This document shows, piece by piece, positions 33,647 through 41,904 of a stretch of 64,000 nt of DNA. The first letter of the stretch is position 1, and the number at the start of each line of letters is the position of its first letter. Position numbers and translations under genes: made by a program. The stretch comes from Neobacillus vireti (GTDB taxonomy: Bacteria; Bacillota; Bacilli; Bacillales; Cytobacillaceae): positions 1 through 64,000 of the forward strand of contig NZ_LDNB01000015.1 in assembly GCF_001026695.1 (NCBI RefSeq), written 5' to 3'. Under the pieces are notes generated by a model. The model made no database searches, was not told the DNA's origin, and saw nothing but the letters and a program-made list of their open reading frames with translations.

Positions 33647-35962
33647 TTAAGAAGCAACCTCAGCTTTAATTAAGGCAATTTCTTCCCTAAGCTCTTTTAG
33701 CTTGTTTTGCCTTTCATCTGTTGTCACTTTCAGCTTTTTGGCGGAATTACGCAGATATTGAGCGTATTCCTTTTCCAATATATCTAATCGCTGTTTCTTT
33801 TTTTCTTGGTCATCGTTTTGACTTGATTTTGTTGCCATTACCTTATCAATAATTTGTTTATTGATATTTTTAATATCATTTTTAACAAATGTTTTTTCAG
33901 GTGCCTGCTCGAAAGCGGATGTCGTATCATTACTGAGTTCATAAGGGTTGCTCAAATACATATCGTTTTCAAACGAATCATAACCCTTGGCTTTTTCCCA
34001 AATTTCAAGATCGTCAAGATCCCATGGAAAATTAAGAACTTCATCTAAGCATGAAATATAATCGCGAATAGTAATGTCGTCACTATAATAAACATCACCA
34101 ATATTCCCGGATGTTTTCTCAACATCATGACGCATTTGAATTTGAGCTGCTCTTTTTTTGGCAGCGTTTAATCTAGCAGAACGGAGACCCGTTTTATCAA
34201 ACAGGTTGTTTAAGGTATGACGTGATGATTTAAATTGGAATGACTCCCACATTTCTTTGCTTAAAAATTTGAAAATGTCTTTGTCTTTTTTTATCCAGCT
34301 TATCGGATGATTCAATTTCATTTCCGGGTTTGACAAAGTACGAAAACCCCTAAATAAATACCCTACCCCACGTGTTTTTTGACGTGTGTAAATTTCACCT
34401 ATCAAGTAATCATTTATTAAATTTACCAAATTAGGAACAACCAAAGTTCCGTAATCGTGGGATCTTGAATAAGTTCCTTTACTGATTTCAGCCGGAACCC
34501 TTAAGATACCATAACCGTCGGAATTAATTTTTTTGACAAAACCATTTTCGTCTAATTCAAAATGTTCGATACGAAGACCGTCTATCTCCATAGGTCTAAT
34601 TGCGCAAAAACTACCGATCATCCACATAAGAGCGTTTCTTTGATACATTTTGCTCGGATGTCTTCTTTTACCTGTTGCTCTAATGGCAAAATAAACTTGA
34701 AGAATTTCTTTTCTTACCAAGAACGCCTTTCCGCGCTTTTTTTCTTTTGGCGTTTTTGGTTCTCTGCTCAATAAAACAGTTGTTGCTTCAAAAAGATTTT
34801 TACGGGTTAAATAATATTTTAAACGATATTCTTGATCCAGATGGATTTCCCACATAGGAAACTTCGATTCCCATTCTGACAATAGAAAAAACAAAAATGG
34901 TTTAATATAACTTGCAACATTCCATTCGCTTATGGGGTTGTATCCTTCCAACATCTTTTCAATATCGTCTTTAGTAATACCGAACAAATCAACCTTAGCT
35001 GCTTTGCGTTCTAATCCCGCAATTTCATCTTCGGTCATGTCGGTAAAAAACCTATCAACTGATTCGTCCTGTGAAGGAAAAATCGAATAATTTTCCTCCC
35101 CTTCTATTTTTTTTGCAGCAATCATTTTAATCAAGTATTTGGATAATTCTTCTTTGATTCTTTTACGATCTTTCTCTCTTTTACCCACTACTCGATCGTA
35201 ATATGTTTTCGATTCCCAGAGAAAACCATTACCTTTTTGACGTTTCTTTAAATATAAATTGATTAGTTGCTGTTGTGCTGCGCTCAACAAAGTAAAATTG
35301 TCCAATTTTTTTTGTTTTTCTCTGCCTTCCATAAAATTGTTTTCTTTAATTTGAGCAATTTGAAGCCTTGCTATTTCAATATCCCATCTGTTCGAACCTA
35401 TTAAATGCTCAGGTTGAGTTAATTTCCCCTGGCGATAATATAGATAAGGAACATTCTCGCCTACTTCAATAAACTCATGAAGTCTTTTGATGCTGCAATA
35501 TTTAGTATTTTTGTAAGCATCTTTATGAAAGAAGTAGATGGTCCGTTTTGCCTTATGAGCAAAACCTTTGTCTGCAATGTATTCGTCCCAAATACCACTT
35601 TCAATTTCCTCTAATATTTCTTTCAGGCTGTAACCTAAATATTGACCCAAATGAACATCATCAATCAGTTCATTGTTGTTTCGCAAGGCGGACATTCTGC
35701 GATCATTTTCCTCGAAAAACATGCGATAAGAATCGATGCTTGTTTCTGGGAACAAAAATTGTGGTTTCCGACTTACACCAGGAACGACATAATCCTCGTT
35801 TAAAGTGTAGTAACAGTAATTTTTTAAAAATCCCCCAAGAAAAAACGGATCAAATTTTGTACTGCTAACACCTATCAAACGACCGAATTCTCTTTTTGTA
35901 TAAAGCTTGCAACCGATTTTTGCTTCTAATTCTTGAACGGTTAGCGCAACTTTTACTATCAT
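33647..35962 (-). CDS. Large tyrosine-recombinase-like protein, 771 residues
   Basis: A catalytic domain (residues about 405-640) follows a long N-terminal part. Box I is SFCAIRPMEIDGL with Arg456. EISKGTY has a candidate lysine at 495. Box II is FKSSRHTLNN with Arg581, and Lys578 stands where most relatives have histidine. QMRHD carries His612. VYYS holds the probable nucleophile Tyr625 or Tyr626. The first 200 residues look like a DNA-binding region (YTKREFGRLIGVSSTKF), and the last 70 form a coiled coil. At 771 residues it is about twice the length of ordinary integrases. Flanked by three HTH paralogues and a zinc ribbon protein. It could move the island, a nested element or serve a maintenance role. 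Confidence 0.7.
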   Translation of the reverse strand: MIVKVALTVQELEAKIGCKLYTKREFGRLIGVSSTKFDPFFLGGFLKNYCYYTLNEDYVVPGVSRKPQFLFPETSIDSYRMFFEENDRRMSALRNNNELIDDVHLGQYLGYSLKEILEEIESGIWDEYIADKGFAHKAKRTIYFFHKDAYKNTKYCSIKRLHEFIEVGENVPYLYYRQGKLTQPEHLIGSNRWDIEIARLQIAQIKENNFMEGREKQKKLDNFTLLSAAQQQLINLYLKKRQKGNGFLWESKTYYDRVVGKREKDRKRIKEELSKYLIKMIAAKKIEGEENYSIFPSQDESVDRFFTDMTEDEIAGLERKAAKVDLFGITKDDIEKMLEGYNPISEWNVASYIKPFLFFLLSEWESKFPMWEIHLDQEYRLKYYLTRKNLFEATTVLLSREPKTPKEKKRGKAFLVRKEILQVYFAIRATGKRRHPSKMYQRNALMWMIGSFCAIRPMEIDGLRIEHFELDENGFVKKINSDGYGILRVPAEISKGTYSRSHDYGTLVVPNLVNLINDYLIGEIYTRQKTRGVGYLFRGFRTLSNPEMKLNHPISWIKKDKDIFKFLSKEMWESFQFKSSRHTLNNLFDKTGLRSARLNAAKKRAAQIQMRHDVEKTSGNIGDVYYSDDITIRDYISCLDEVLNFPWDLDDLEIWEKAKGYDSFENDMYLSNPYELSNDTTSAFEQAPEKTFVKNDIKNINKQIIDKVMATKSSQNDDQEKKKQRLDILEKEYAQYLRNSAKKLKVTTDERQNKLKELREEIALIKAEVAS

Positions 35963-36028
35963 TAAAAAATCACCTACAATCTAATTTTGTTGTGTTTGTT
36001 GTATATGTCGCATTGCAATTATACAAGA

Positions 36029-36391
36029 TTATTTATTCTCTTCATAGTGGTTAACTAAATTTCTAACTCTTTCGAATAATGTATCAACGTCATTTCCGTG
36101 GCGTTTGGATAATTTAGTGAATTTTCTTTTAATATCGCTCCATTCCTTTTTAGGGTTATAAATTTTGACCCCATTGATATTAGAATCAATATTTAAAGGA
36201 ATGGAAATTAATGTTGCTAGATTTCCATTTTCTCCGCAAATATCACACGACCAATCTGTTGTGACCGCTGACATTTCTGTCTTGTTATCGCAGCTAGGGC
36301 AAGGAAAAGCGATGACCATTTTTTTTGAATCATAATAATAGTCAATTTTTCTCGCTTTAAAAAACGCGATTGCCTGCAATTTTTTCCCCAT
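36029..36391 (-). CDS. Zinc ribbon protein, 120 residues
   Basis: Four cysteines (31, 34, 49, 52) in FPCPSCDNKTEM and WSCDICGENGNLATLIS form a zinc ribbon similar in spacing to the zinc domain of primases and related phage proteins. The C-terminal 60 residues are helical and basic. No primase catalytic domain is present. It starts directly after the stop of the HTH gene 36392 (TAA then ATG), so the pair is translationally coupled. It lies 66 nt before the large recombinase gene. Role unknown, probably nucleic-acid binding. Confidence 0.7.
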   Translation of the reverse strand: MGKKLQAIAFFKARKIDYYYDSKKMVIAFPCPSCDNKTEMSAVTTDWSCDICGENGNLATLISIPLNIDSNINGVKIYNPKKEWSDIKRKFTKLSKRHGNDVDTLFERVRNLVNHYEENK

Positions 36392-36607
36392 TTACATTGC
36401 CTTTTTTCTTGATCGTTCCATGAAAGCCTTAAATTCTGAACCTAAAATTACATACTTTCCGCCAAAGCTATAACAATCTAATTTCCCTGACCTGCACCAG
36501 CGCCGCACACTTTCTATGTGAAATCCCAACATTTCGGAAATTTCCTCCGGCGTCAACACAGCATCATCATCTACTTCAAAAATTTTATGAATATCATAAC
36601 GTTTCAA
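36392..36607 (-). CDS. Excisionase-like HTH protein 3
   Basis: A 71-residue protein, FEVDDDAVLTP followed by HTH EISEMLGFHIESVRRWCRSG and SEFKAFMERSRKK. The start is placed at TTG 36607, with TTAGGAGGAAAA just before. The longer frame to 36661 would put this ribosome binding site inside the gene. It is the first gene of a probable operon with the zinc ribbon and large recombinase genes. AATTGTAT, a candidate operator, lies upstream. Confidence 0.72.
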   Translation of the reverse strand: MKRYDIHKIFEVDDDAVLTPEEISEMLGFHIESVRRWCRSGKLDCYSFGGKYVILGSEFKAFMERSRKKAM

Positions 36608-36768
36608 CAATTTTCCTCCTAAAACGTAGTGTTTTTTGTGCCTTATTCCAATTATGTCCAATTGTATTTTTTAATATACATTTGGTATTTTTATGGATTT
36701 TTTTGTATACATAATTAAATATAAAATCAGCTGATAGGTGAATAAAATGATTTTGTAAAACAAAAAAA

Positions 36769-36786
36769 ACGAGCCTTATAGCTCGT
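36769..36786 (-). terminator. Terminator of the 54-residue RHH gene
   Basis: ACGAGC pairs with GCTCGT around a 6-nt loop. Eight T follow on the minus strand. Confidence 0.75.
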
Positions 36787-36811
36787 AGTAAGTTATATAT
36801 TAATTATGTAT

Positions 36812-36976
36812 TTAGTTTAGTTCGTTTTTTATTAATAATAGAACGGCTTCCGAAATAGTCAAACCTAATGAATCACAATGCTTTTTAAAATTCTGATATA
36901 CATCGGTCGGAACCCGAGAAGTAACAGTTTCACTTTTTTTTGATTTGTTTTTAGCATAATTGGCTAGATAACTCAT
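36812..36976 (-). CDS. Ribbon-helix-helix protein, 54 residues
   Basis: A very short gene. ATG at 36976 has GGAGG 6 nt upstream, a strong site. The protein has a lysine-rich start (MSYLANYAKNKSKKSE), then VTSRVPTDVYQNFKKHCDSL and GLTISEAVLLLIKNEL, an RHH domain. The pattern matches residues 20-57 of the zinc-finger fusion protein at 31603 (RLDPDLHTWF, GLGLTITEALTFYM), so the two are related and could form heterodimers or compete for one operator. It is probably an autoregulated repressor. Confidence 0.8.
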   Translation of the reverse strand: MSYLANYAKNKSKKSETVTSRVPTDVYQNFKKHCDSLGLTISEAVLLLIKNELN

Positions 36977-37373
36977 TTAATACCTCCGGAATTGCAAATT
37001 GTATTCATTATTATTACTAAAAAAAACAATTGTATACCTTTTTCGGTTCAGAATTTTGACAAAATTACCTAGGATGATTTAACTGTTTATCATAGGACAA
37101 TCCCGCCTCTTCATATAGTGTGATGAAGTGGTCAGCTTGGCAAAACAGCTTGAATTTATTTATCACCCCAACTCGAATGAAAATAACGAGGATAAAATCA
37201 GAGAGTTACAGCTTAAAATTATTTAGTTCCTTGTCAAAAAAGCGATTGAAAAAGCCTCCGGCAGGCATTAATTAAAATAATAAGCTATGAAACAGGACGC
37301 TATCTGGCGTCCTGTTTCCGTTTTTATTTTTAAATTTATTATTTATTTTTTATGTTTAAATTTATTTTTCTTA
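36977..37373. other. Region between the RHH gene and the integrase gene
   Basis: No supported gene. A plus-strand frame around 37130-37270 lacks a convincing start. AAACAGGACGC/GCGTCCTGTTT (37290-37316) is a strong hairpin followed by T5 on the plus strand. It may also protect the 3' end of the integrase transcript. Confidence 0.4.
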
Positions 37374-38342
37374 TTAAAGGTATTTTCTTAAACTGTCGAC
37401 GACTTCATCCTTGGACAAATGCAGGTAACGCGTTGTGACCGCCAAATCTGAATGTCCCAGCGCTTTTGATATTAACGCAACATCTGCCCCCTTGTGAAGC
37501 AAATTCTTCGCAAAACCACGTCGCAGGGCGTGAGGATTAATATTCTTCAAACTGTAATCACGGGAATATTTGCACAGTCTTTTCGTGATGTTATTATTCG
37601 TTGGACTATTTGTTATCATGCTGCCGTTTATAGTTATGAATAGTAAATCATTATTTATCTTGGAATCCGAACGGATCAGGTCATTTTGCTTCATGAGTGC
37701 CGCCAGGATTCGCGCCAGAACATCATCAAAAGGTAGATAGATTGCTTCATGGTTTTTTATGATTCCGCCATCAATTCGAAGCAGTTTCGATTCCAAATCA
37801 ACGTGCTTTTGTTCCAATTGGGATAAAGTCCCTATCCTGACTCCTGTCTGGTACATTAACAGGACCGCTGCAGCGTCCCGTAGTTCGACGAACTTCGTCA
37901 AATCCAATAAAGATAACAGAAGATTTATTTCGCGGTCTGTTGCCCCTTCCTTGACTGGCTGATCGACTTTAATCTTTATGTCAGCCCAAAAATTAGTCGT
38001 GATCCAGCCATTTTTAAAACAACGGGACAAAAATGCTTTTAAACACTTCAGACGGATTAACTTCGTTGAATTGCTGACGTCCATCGATGAAAGCCATCTG
38101 TAAATGTGGTCAGTCGTCAATTCTTCGATGACAGTTGCTCCTGTAATCTTCGCAAAGTGTTCGACATGCAGCTGATAGTCGCTGATGGTTCTTTTACGCA
38201 TTCCAGCCGCATTCATCTGACGTAGGATTGCAGCCAGAGCTTTTTCAATCGGATAGCCATCCGTATTCTTTTGGGATGGCGGATTGCTGAACAGATTCGA
38301 CAGATCGGTTTGAACATGTAATGATGCTTTTTTCTTGGACAT
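37374..38342 (-). CDS. Tyrosine integrase of the island (tRNA-Arg specific)
   Basis: A 322-residue XerC/D-like recombinase. The N-terminal SAM-like core-binding domain runs to residue about 125. The catalytic domain contains box I TGVRIGTLSQL, box II HALRRGFAKNL and LGHSDLAVTTRYLHL with the nucleophilic tyrosine. The tetrad is complete, so the enzyme is probably active. GGAGG stands before the ATG at 38342. It lies within 92 bp of attR and the tRNA, in the same direction as the tRNA, the usual layout of tRNA-targeting elements. The protein most likely catalyses integration and excision of the island. Confidence 0.94.
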   Translation of the reverse strand: MSKKKASLHVQTDLSNLFSNPPSQKNTDGYPIEKALAAILRQMNAAGMRKRTISDYQLHVEHFAKITGATVIEELTTDHIYRWLSSMDVSNSTKLIRLKCLKAFLSRCFKNGWITTNFWADIKIKVDQPVKEGATDREINLLLSLLDLTKFVELRDAAAVLLMYQTGVRIGTLSQLEQKHVDLESKLLRIDGGIIKNHEAIYLPFDDVLARILAALMKQNDLIRSDSKINNDLLFITINGSMITNSPTNNNITKRLCKYSRDYSLKNINPHALRRGFAKNLLHKGADVALISKALGHSDLAVTTRYLHLSKDEVVDSLRKYL

Positions 38343-38360
38343 AAAAAATAGCCTCCTAAT

Positions 38361-38433
38361 TCGTCGGTAGACCGATCATTGACCGATTCATCCGTTTGAA
38401 CTAAAAGGCTTTGCAACGCGGTTTACACCGCTT
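38361..38433. promoter_or_regulatory. Right end of the island: probable integrase arm sites
   Basis: GTCGGTAGACCGATCATTG and GACCGATTCATC (38381-38392) share the core GACCGA. The latter is the inverse of 17195-17206 at the left end. GCGGTTTACACCGC with T6 (38419-38437) is a plus-strand terminator that touches the repeat. Confidence 0.5.
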
Positions 38434-38477
38434 TTTTGGTATGTAGTATGGCGTCCCAGGAGAGATTCGAACTCCCG
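38434..38477. repeat. attR, right copy of the 44-bp direct repeat
   Basis: Identical to 17094-17137. It includes the 3' 29 nt of the intact tRNA-Arg gene (T arm, acceptor and CCA) and 15 nt beyond, so the gene remains functional after integration. Confidence 0.95.
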
Positions 38478-38525
38478 ACCGTACGCTTAGAAGGCGTATG
38501 CTCTATCCGGCTGAGCTACTGGGAC
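38449..38525 (-). tRNA. tRNA-Arg (UCU)
   Basis: A 77-nt gene with encoded CCA. Acceptor GTCCCAG pairs with CTGGGAC. The D arm contains AGCTCAGCCGGATAGAGC. The anticodon stem is TACGC/GCGTA with loop CTTCTAA, so the anticodon is TCT, reading AGA and AGG. The T arm is GGGAG TTCGAAT CTCTC. A strong promoter lies upstream. The 3' end is the integration site of the island. Confidence 0.97.
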
Positions 38526-38551
38526 ATGTTTAAGTATCAGCGACAAGATTT

Positions 38552-38580
38552 ATTATATTACCCTAGCAATTTAAAGTCAA
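38552..38580 (-). promoter_or_regulatory. Sigma-A promoter of tRNA-Arg
   Basis: Minus-strand TTGACT (38575-38580), a 17-nt spacer and TATAAT (38552-38557), 26 nt before the tRNA. Nearly consensus. No terminator separates it from the integrase gene, so some readthrough into the integrase is likely. Confidence 0.9.
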
Positions 38581-38600
38581 CAGGTTTTTTCAATTTTTTT

Positions 38601-38630
38601 AAAGAAGAAAAGGGGAAGAGTTTTCCCCTA
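38601..38630 (-). terminator. Terminator of the ysnB operon
   Basis: GGGGAA and TTCCCC pair around a short loop, followed on the minus strand by TTTTCTTCTTT. It begins at the ysnB stop. Confidence 0.7.
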
Positions 38631-39149
38631 TCACTTTGGTAATACAAATTCCCGCGCCAGTTCACTTATTTCCCGGCCATTCGCTTCAAATACGGATAGA
38701 ATTATTTTTTCTTCAAGCAAATCGAGAATCACATATGTTTTTTCCAAACGCCCGCGCGGCAGACGGATGCTGCCTGGATTTAAGAATAAGATGCCGTCAA
38801 TTACTTCCGCTCCGAGTACATGCGAGTGTCCAAAACAGACGATATCTGCCTTAACTTCCTTGGCCTTATAGTTTAAATTCATCAACGAAGATTTTACAGA
38901 ATACCGATGCCCATGGGTAACTAGGAACTTACGCCCCGCAACCTCAGAGGTTGTCTCCAATGGATATCCTCCACCGAAGTCACAATTCCCCAAGACCGTC
39001 AGATATTCAGAAATAGCTTTATCGTCCGGTGACAGCTCTGAATCACCGCAATGAATCATTAATTCTACTTCCCCTTTATGCCGTTCCTTTAGGACCTCTA
39101 ACTCCTTCGTCAATCCATGACTATCGCTGACGACTAACACCTTGCTCAT
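38631..39149 (-). CDS. ysnB: YfcE-type metallophosphoesterase
   Basis: A 172-residue phosphodiesterase with the metal-binding motifs DSHG, HCGDSE, GNCD, THGHRY and GHSH in the right order. Substrate in vivo is unknown. The ATG overlaps the rdgB stop by 4 nt, so it is coupled to rdgB. This pair follows rph in B. subtilis as here. Confidence 0.92.
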   Translation of the reverse strand: MSKVLVVSDSHGLTKELEVLKERHKGEVELMIHCGDSELSPDDKAISEYLTVLGNCDFGGGYPLETTSEVAGRKFLVTHGHRYSVKSSLMNLNYKAKEVKADIVCFGHSHVLGAEVIDGILFLNPGSIRLPRGRLEKTYVILDLLEEKIILSVFEANGREISELAREFVLPK

Positions 39150-39757
39150 GACTGTCCGGCTCTCTTTAAAATTGAATCAAGCACCACATCCAATTTTTTT
39201 AGCGCATTGGCACGGTGGCTGATTTTATTTTTTTCATCTGAAGATAGTTCAGCCATTGCCGAACCTTGTTCTGGCACATAAAAGACTGGATCATAGCCAA
39301 ATCCATTTGAGCCTCTCCGTTCTTCAAGAATCCGGCCTTCACAGGTGCCTGACACCGTTATCGTTTCCTGCCCCGGAACTGCAACTGCTAATGCACAATA
39401 GAATCGCGCTGTTCTCTCCACCTCTGGAACGTCTTTTAATTCGGACAGGACTTTATCAGTGTTGTTTTGATCGTTTTTCGGCTCGCCCGCATAACGTGCT
39501 GAGTAGATTCCCGGTCTGCCTTCGAGGGCATCGACCATCAAACCGGAATCGTCGCCAATCACCATTTTATTAAGGGCTTTGGAGACAGCCTCCGCTTTCA
39601 AAATAGCATTTTCCTCGAAGGTTGAACCCGTTTCTTCCACATCAGGGATTTCCGGAAAATCAAGTAATGTCCGGACCACGATTCCCCTGCTCGCAAAAAT
39701 ATGCTCAAATTCCCTAGCTTTTCCTGGATTCTTGGTAGCAATAATAACTTCGTTCAT
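39146..39757 (-). CDS. rdgB: XTP/dITP diphosphatase (RdgB/HAM1)
   Basis: Removes non-canonical purine nucleoside triphosphates (ITP, dITP, XTP) and so prevents their incorporation. The 203-residue protein shows [13 protein letters not shown] at the N-terminus, [16 protein letters not shown] with the catalytic acidic residues, GFGYDPVF and SHRANAL. It lies 12 nt after rph in the same transcript. Confidence 0.96.
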   Translation of the reverse strand: MNEVIIATKNPGKAREFEHIFASRGIVVRTLLDFPEIPDVEETGSTFEENAILKAEAVSKALNKMVIGDDSGLMVDALEGRPGIYSARYAGEPKNDQNNTDKVLSELKDVPEVERTARFYCALAVAVPGQETITVSGTCEGRILEERRGSNGFGYDPVFYVPEQGSAMAELSSDEKNKISHRANALKKLDVVLDSILKRAGQS

Positions 39758-39769
39758 TGTAATCCCCTC

Positions 39770-40525
39770 TTATTTCTTTCTTCTGCTATCAATTTTTTTT
39801 GTTATTTCCTCACCAAGGGCTGCTTTTTGCTGTTCAAATAATTCCACGATTCCTTCTTGAGCCGCATGTAACAGGCCTTGAAGCTGATCATAGGAAAACG
39901 TTGCTTCTTCACCTGTCCCCTGTAATTCAACAAATTCGCCATTCCCAGTCATGACCACATTCATGTCGACCTGAGCCTTGGAATCTTCGGCATAGTTTAA
40001 GTCTAAAACCGTTTCGTTATTTTGTAAAATCCCGACACTGGTTGCGGCTAAATAATCGGTTATTGGAAACTTTGAAAATGACTTTTTCGCAGCATATGAA
40101 TTCAACGCGAGTGCCATTGCAACAAATGCACCGGTAATAGAAGCCGTTCGCGTTCCGCCATCGGCTTGAATGACATCACAATCAATCCAAACTGTTTTTT
40201 CACCAAGTACTTCAAGATCGACAATTGCTCTTAAGGCGCGGCCAATTAAGCGCTGGATTTCCATTGTCCTTCCTGAGACCTTCCCTTTTGAGGATTCACG
40301 AATGTTTCTCGTTTCTGTTGCTCTCGGGAGCATCGAGTACTCAGCGGTGATCCATCCTTTGCCTTCCCCCCTCATAAAATGCGGAACTCTATCTTCTATA
40401 CTGGCAGTGCAAATCACCTTCGTATTTCCTACCGAAATAAGGACAGAGCCTTCAGGGTGCATTAAATAATTGCTATCAATATGTATCGGCCGCAGCTGCA
40501 ACTGCTCTCTTCCATCAACACGCAC
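39770..40525 (-). CDS. rph: Ribonuclease PH
   Basis: A phosphate-dependent 3'-5' exoribonuclease that trims tRNA 3' ends. The 251-residue protein has [33 protein letters not shown], the RNase PH signature and [18 protein letters not shown]. It is the first gene of the rph-rdgB-ysnB group, 130 nt after gerM. Confidence 0.96.
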   Translation of the reverse strand: MRVDGREQLQLRPIHIDSNYLMHPEGSVLISVGNTKVICTASIEDRVPHFMRGEGKGWITAEYSMLPRATETRNIRESSKGKVSGRTMEIQRLIGRALRAIVDLEVLGEKTVWIDCDVIQADGGTRTASITGAFVAMALALNSYAAKKSFSKFPITDYLAATSVGILQNNETVLDLNYAEDSKAQVDMNVVMTGNGEFVELQGTGEEATFSYDQLQGLLHAAQEGIVELFEQQKAALGEEITKKIDSRRKK

Positions 40526-40592
40526 AAAACTTCCTCCCTTATTTACCTTTTTTGAAATTTGGTATTAACCTCACAACAGATAATACCAAATA

Positions 40593-40622
40593 AAGAAGAG
40601 GCGGCATTCGGGCCAACCTCTT
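40593..40622 (-). terminator. Terminator of gerM
   Basis: AAGAGG and CCTCTT, with an internal GGCC/GGC part, form a stem 35 nt past the gerM stop. The following T tract is short. Confidence 0.55.
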
Positions 40623-40657
40623 TCATGGTCACTATATAGTATAACAAAAATTATTTT

Positions 40658-41710
40658 TTAAAAACTACCTGTGTTGACTTTTTCGGGACGAGTTACTGGT
40701 TCGGACAGTTTTTTACCTTTATCATTTTTGATATCTGCTTTACCATCAACTTGAACGGCGACTTTTTCCACCCCATTTTGCTCAGTCAATGATAGTACAA
40801 GGGCATCCAATAAGGATTGGGAAATTTCTTTATCCTCGATGCCTCCAAAGATATTCTTATTGAAGTTCAAGGTAACAGTGCCATCCGCATATTTCGGAGC
40901 CTCTAATAGCTTCACGTCAGACATAAATTCCGACACTAGCGGTGATTTTCCGCTCGGTCCTTTGATTAATTGATTAACGACCGCCACATAGTTATCCTTT
41001 TCCTTATTGCTTACACGGCGTGTAACCGGAACAAAGTAATAGGAGTTCTCTTCGCCGCCAACATAATAAACAGTCAAAGGTTTTGTATTGGTAATATCAA
41101 CAACATCGGCTGTATCCAAATTGATTCCGGAGGCCCTTGAGAGATGTTCGCTGATAGGGGTTCCGTTGACCGGCATTTCAGTCAGTTCATGCCCATTCAT
41201 TTTAAGCTTGACTGAATTAATATTATTAAATTGTGTCAGCGTCCATGTGACCGATTGCAGGATTTTCATCTCATCTTCAGGCTGATAATTCTTAAATTCC
41301 TTCGAGAAGTCAACGGTGGCGACACCATCTTTACTTATATCAACAGTAGGCACTGTGTCCTCAGGCAGGACGGCTCGAAAATGATTCGGGAGCAAGTTAG
41401 TGATCGCGCCGTTGGCAACTAAATATTCAAGTGCCTGTTTGGCGACTGAAGTGGTTTTCGGCAGATTTAATGTTTGCGGTACAACATATCCATTTTTATC
41501 AATCAAATAAAGTTCTGTTTTTACCGTGTTTTCAACCTGACCTTTTTCTTTTGCAGCCGTTTCCTTACTAGCATTTTTATCTCCGATGGCAACGGTTTTT
41601 GGCGGATCAATTTTCTTCTTTGTTTCACCGCCAAACAAGCCGCATCCAGAAAGCATCACTGTTGAAGAAAGCACAGTCACACCTAGAATCTTCGCTTTAT
41701 TTTTCGACAC
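40658..41710 (-). CDS. gerM: Germination/sporulation lipoprotein GerM
   Basis: A 350-residue exported lipoprotein with signal peptide and lipobox MLSGC. Two GerMN domains (about residues 65-185 and 210-335) each have the TVDFSKEFKN / TVTLNFNKNIF pattern. In B. subtilis GerM is needed for normal sporulation and germination and lies at the septum during engulfment. The C-terminus is lysine-rich. Position between racE and rph matches B. subtilis. Confidence 0.93.
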   Translation of the reverse strand: MSKNKAKILGVTVLSSTVMLSGCGLFGGETKKKIDPPKTVAIGDKNASKETAAKEKGQVENTVKTELYLIDKNGYVVPQTLNLPKTTSVAKQALEYLVANGAITNLLPNHFRAVLPEDTVPTVDISKDGVATVDFSKEFKNYQPEDEMKILQSVTWTLTQFNNINSVKLKMNGHELTEMPVNGTPISEHLSRASGINLDTADVVDITNTKPLTVYYVGGEENSYYFVPVTRRVSNKEKDNYVAVVNQLIKGPSGKSPLVSEFMSDVKLLEAPKYADGTVTLNFNKNIFGGIEDKEISQSLLDALVLSLTEQNGVEKVAVQVDGKADIKNDKGKKLSEPVTRPEKVNTGSF

Positions 41711-41873
41711 ATAAATTCCCTCCCAAGACAGTTTGTACTATCATGTATACGAGCCCGGCGAAAAAATAGACCGCCTTCTGAAAGAAATTTTTATGGACTC
41801 TCTTCTTTGGGGGAGTGGCAACCTTTTTGTAACCGTCACGGCCAATTTTCCCCGTCTAACGGGCACAATAAAA

Positions 41874-41899
41874 ATCCCCTATCATATTGATAAGGGGGG
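41874..41899 (-). terminator. Terminator of racE
   Basis: CCCCTTATC pairs with GATAGGGG around AATAT, followed on the minus strand by TTTTTATT. It lies a few nucleotides past the racE stop. Confidence 0.85.
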
Positions 41900-41904
41900 T
41901 CACG

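Larger units (their letters stand above)
36660..37035. promoter_or_regulatory. Three AATTGTAT boxes upstream of the HTH and RHH genes
   Basis: AATTGTAT occurs at 36660-36667 (before the HTH gene 36392), and at 36997-37004 and 37028-37035 (before the RHH gene 36812). All three have the same orientation. This suggests a shared regulator, most simply the 54-residue RHH protein. Confidence 0.45.
17094..38477. mobile_element. 21.4 kb genomic island integrated into the 3' end of tRNA-Arg(UCU)
   Basis: Bounded by the 44-bp direct repeat, with a tyrosine integrase just inside the repeat at the intact tRNA. The flanking core genes (ysoA on the left, ysnB on the right) are near neighbours in B. subtilis. 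Inside there are no housekeeping genes. Most reading frames are short, AT-rich and unrecognised. Three recombinases occur: a serine recombinase, a large tyrosine-recombinase-like protein and the tRNA integrase. I see no relaxase, VirB4/FtsK-like protein, capsid, terminase or portal gene, so it is neither a self-transmissible ICE nor an intact prophage by the sequence. It could be mobilised by a helper. Confidence 0.93.

Noticed and set aside
37130-37270. Plus-strand frames that encode LAKQLEFIYHPNSNENNED
   Set aside because: Considered as a Spo0E-like fragment, but no start, no conserved Spo0E motif and competing frames. Left as intergenic.
17094-38477. Intact prophage or integrative conjugative element
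   Set aside because: No capsid, portal, terminase, tail or lysis genes, and no relaxase or type IV secretion genes are recognisable.
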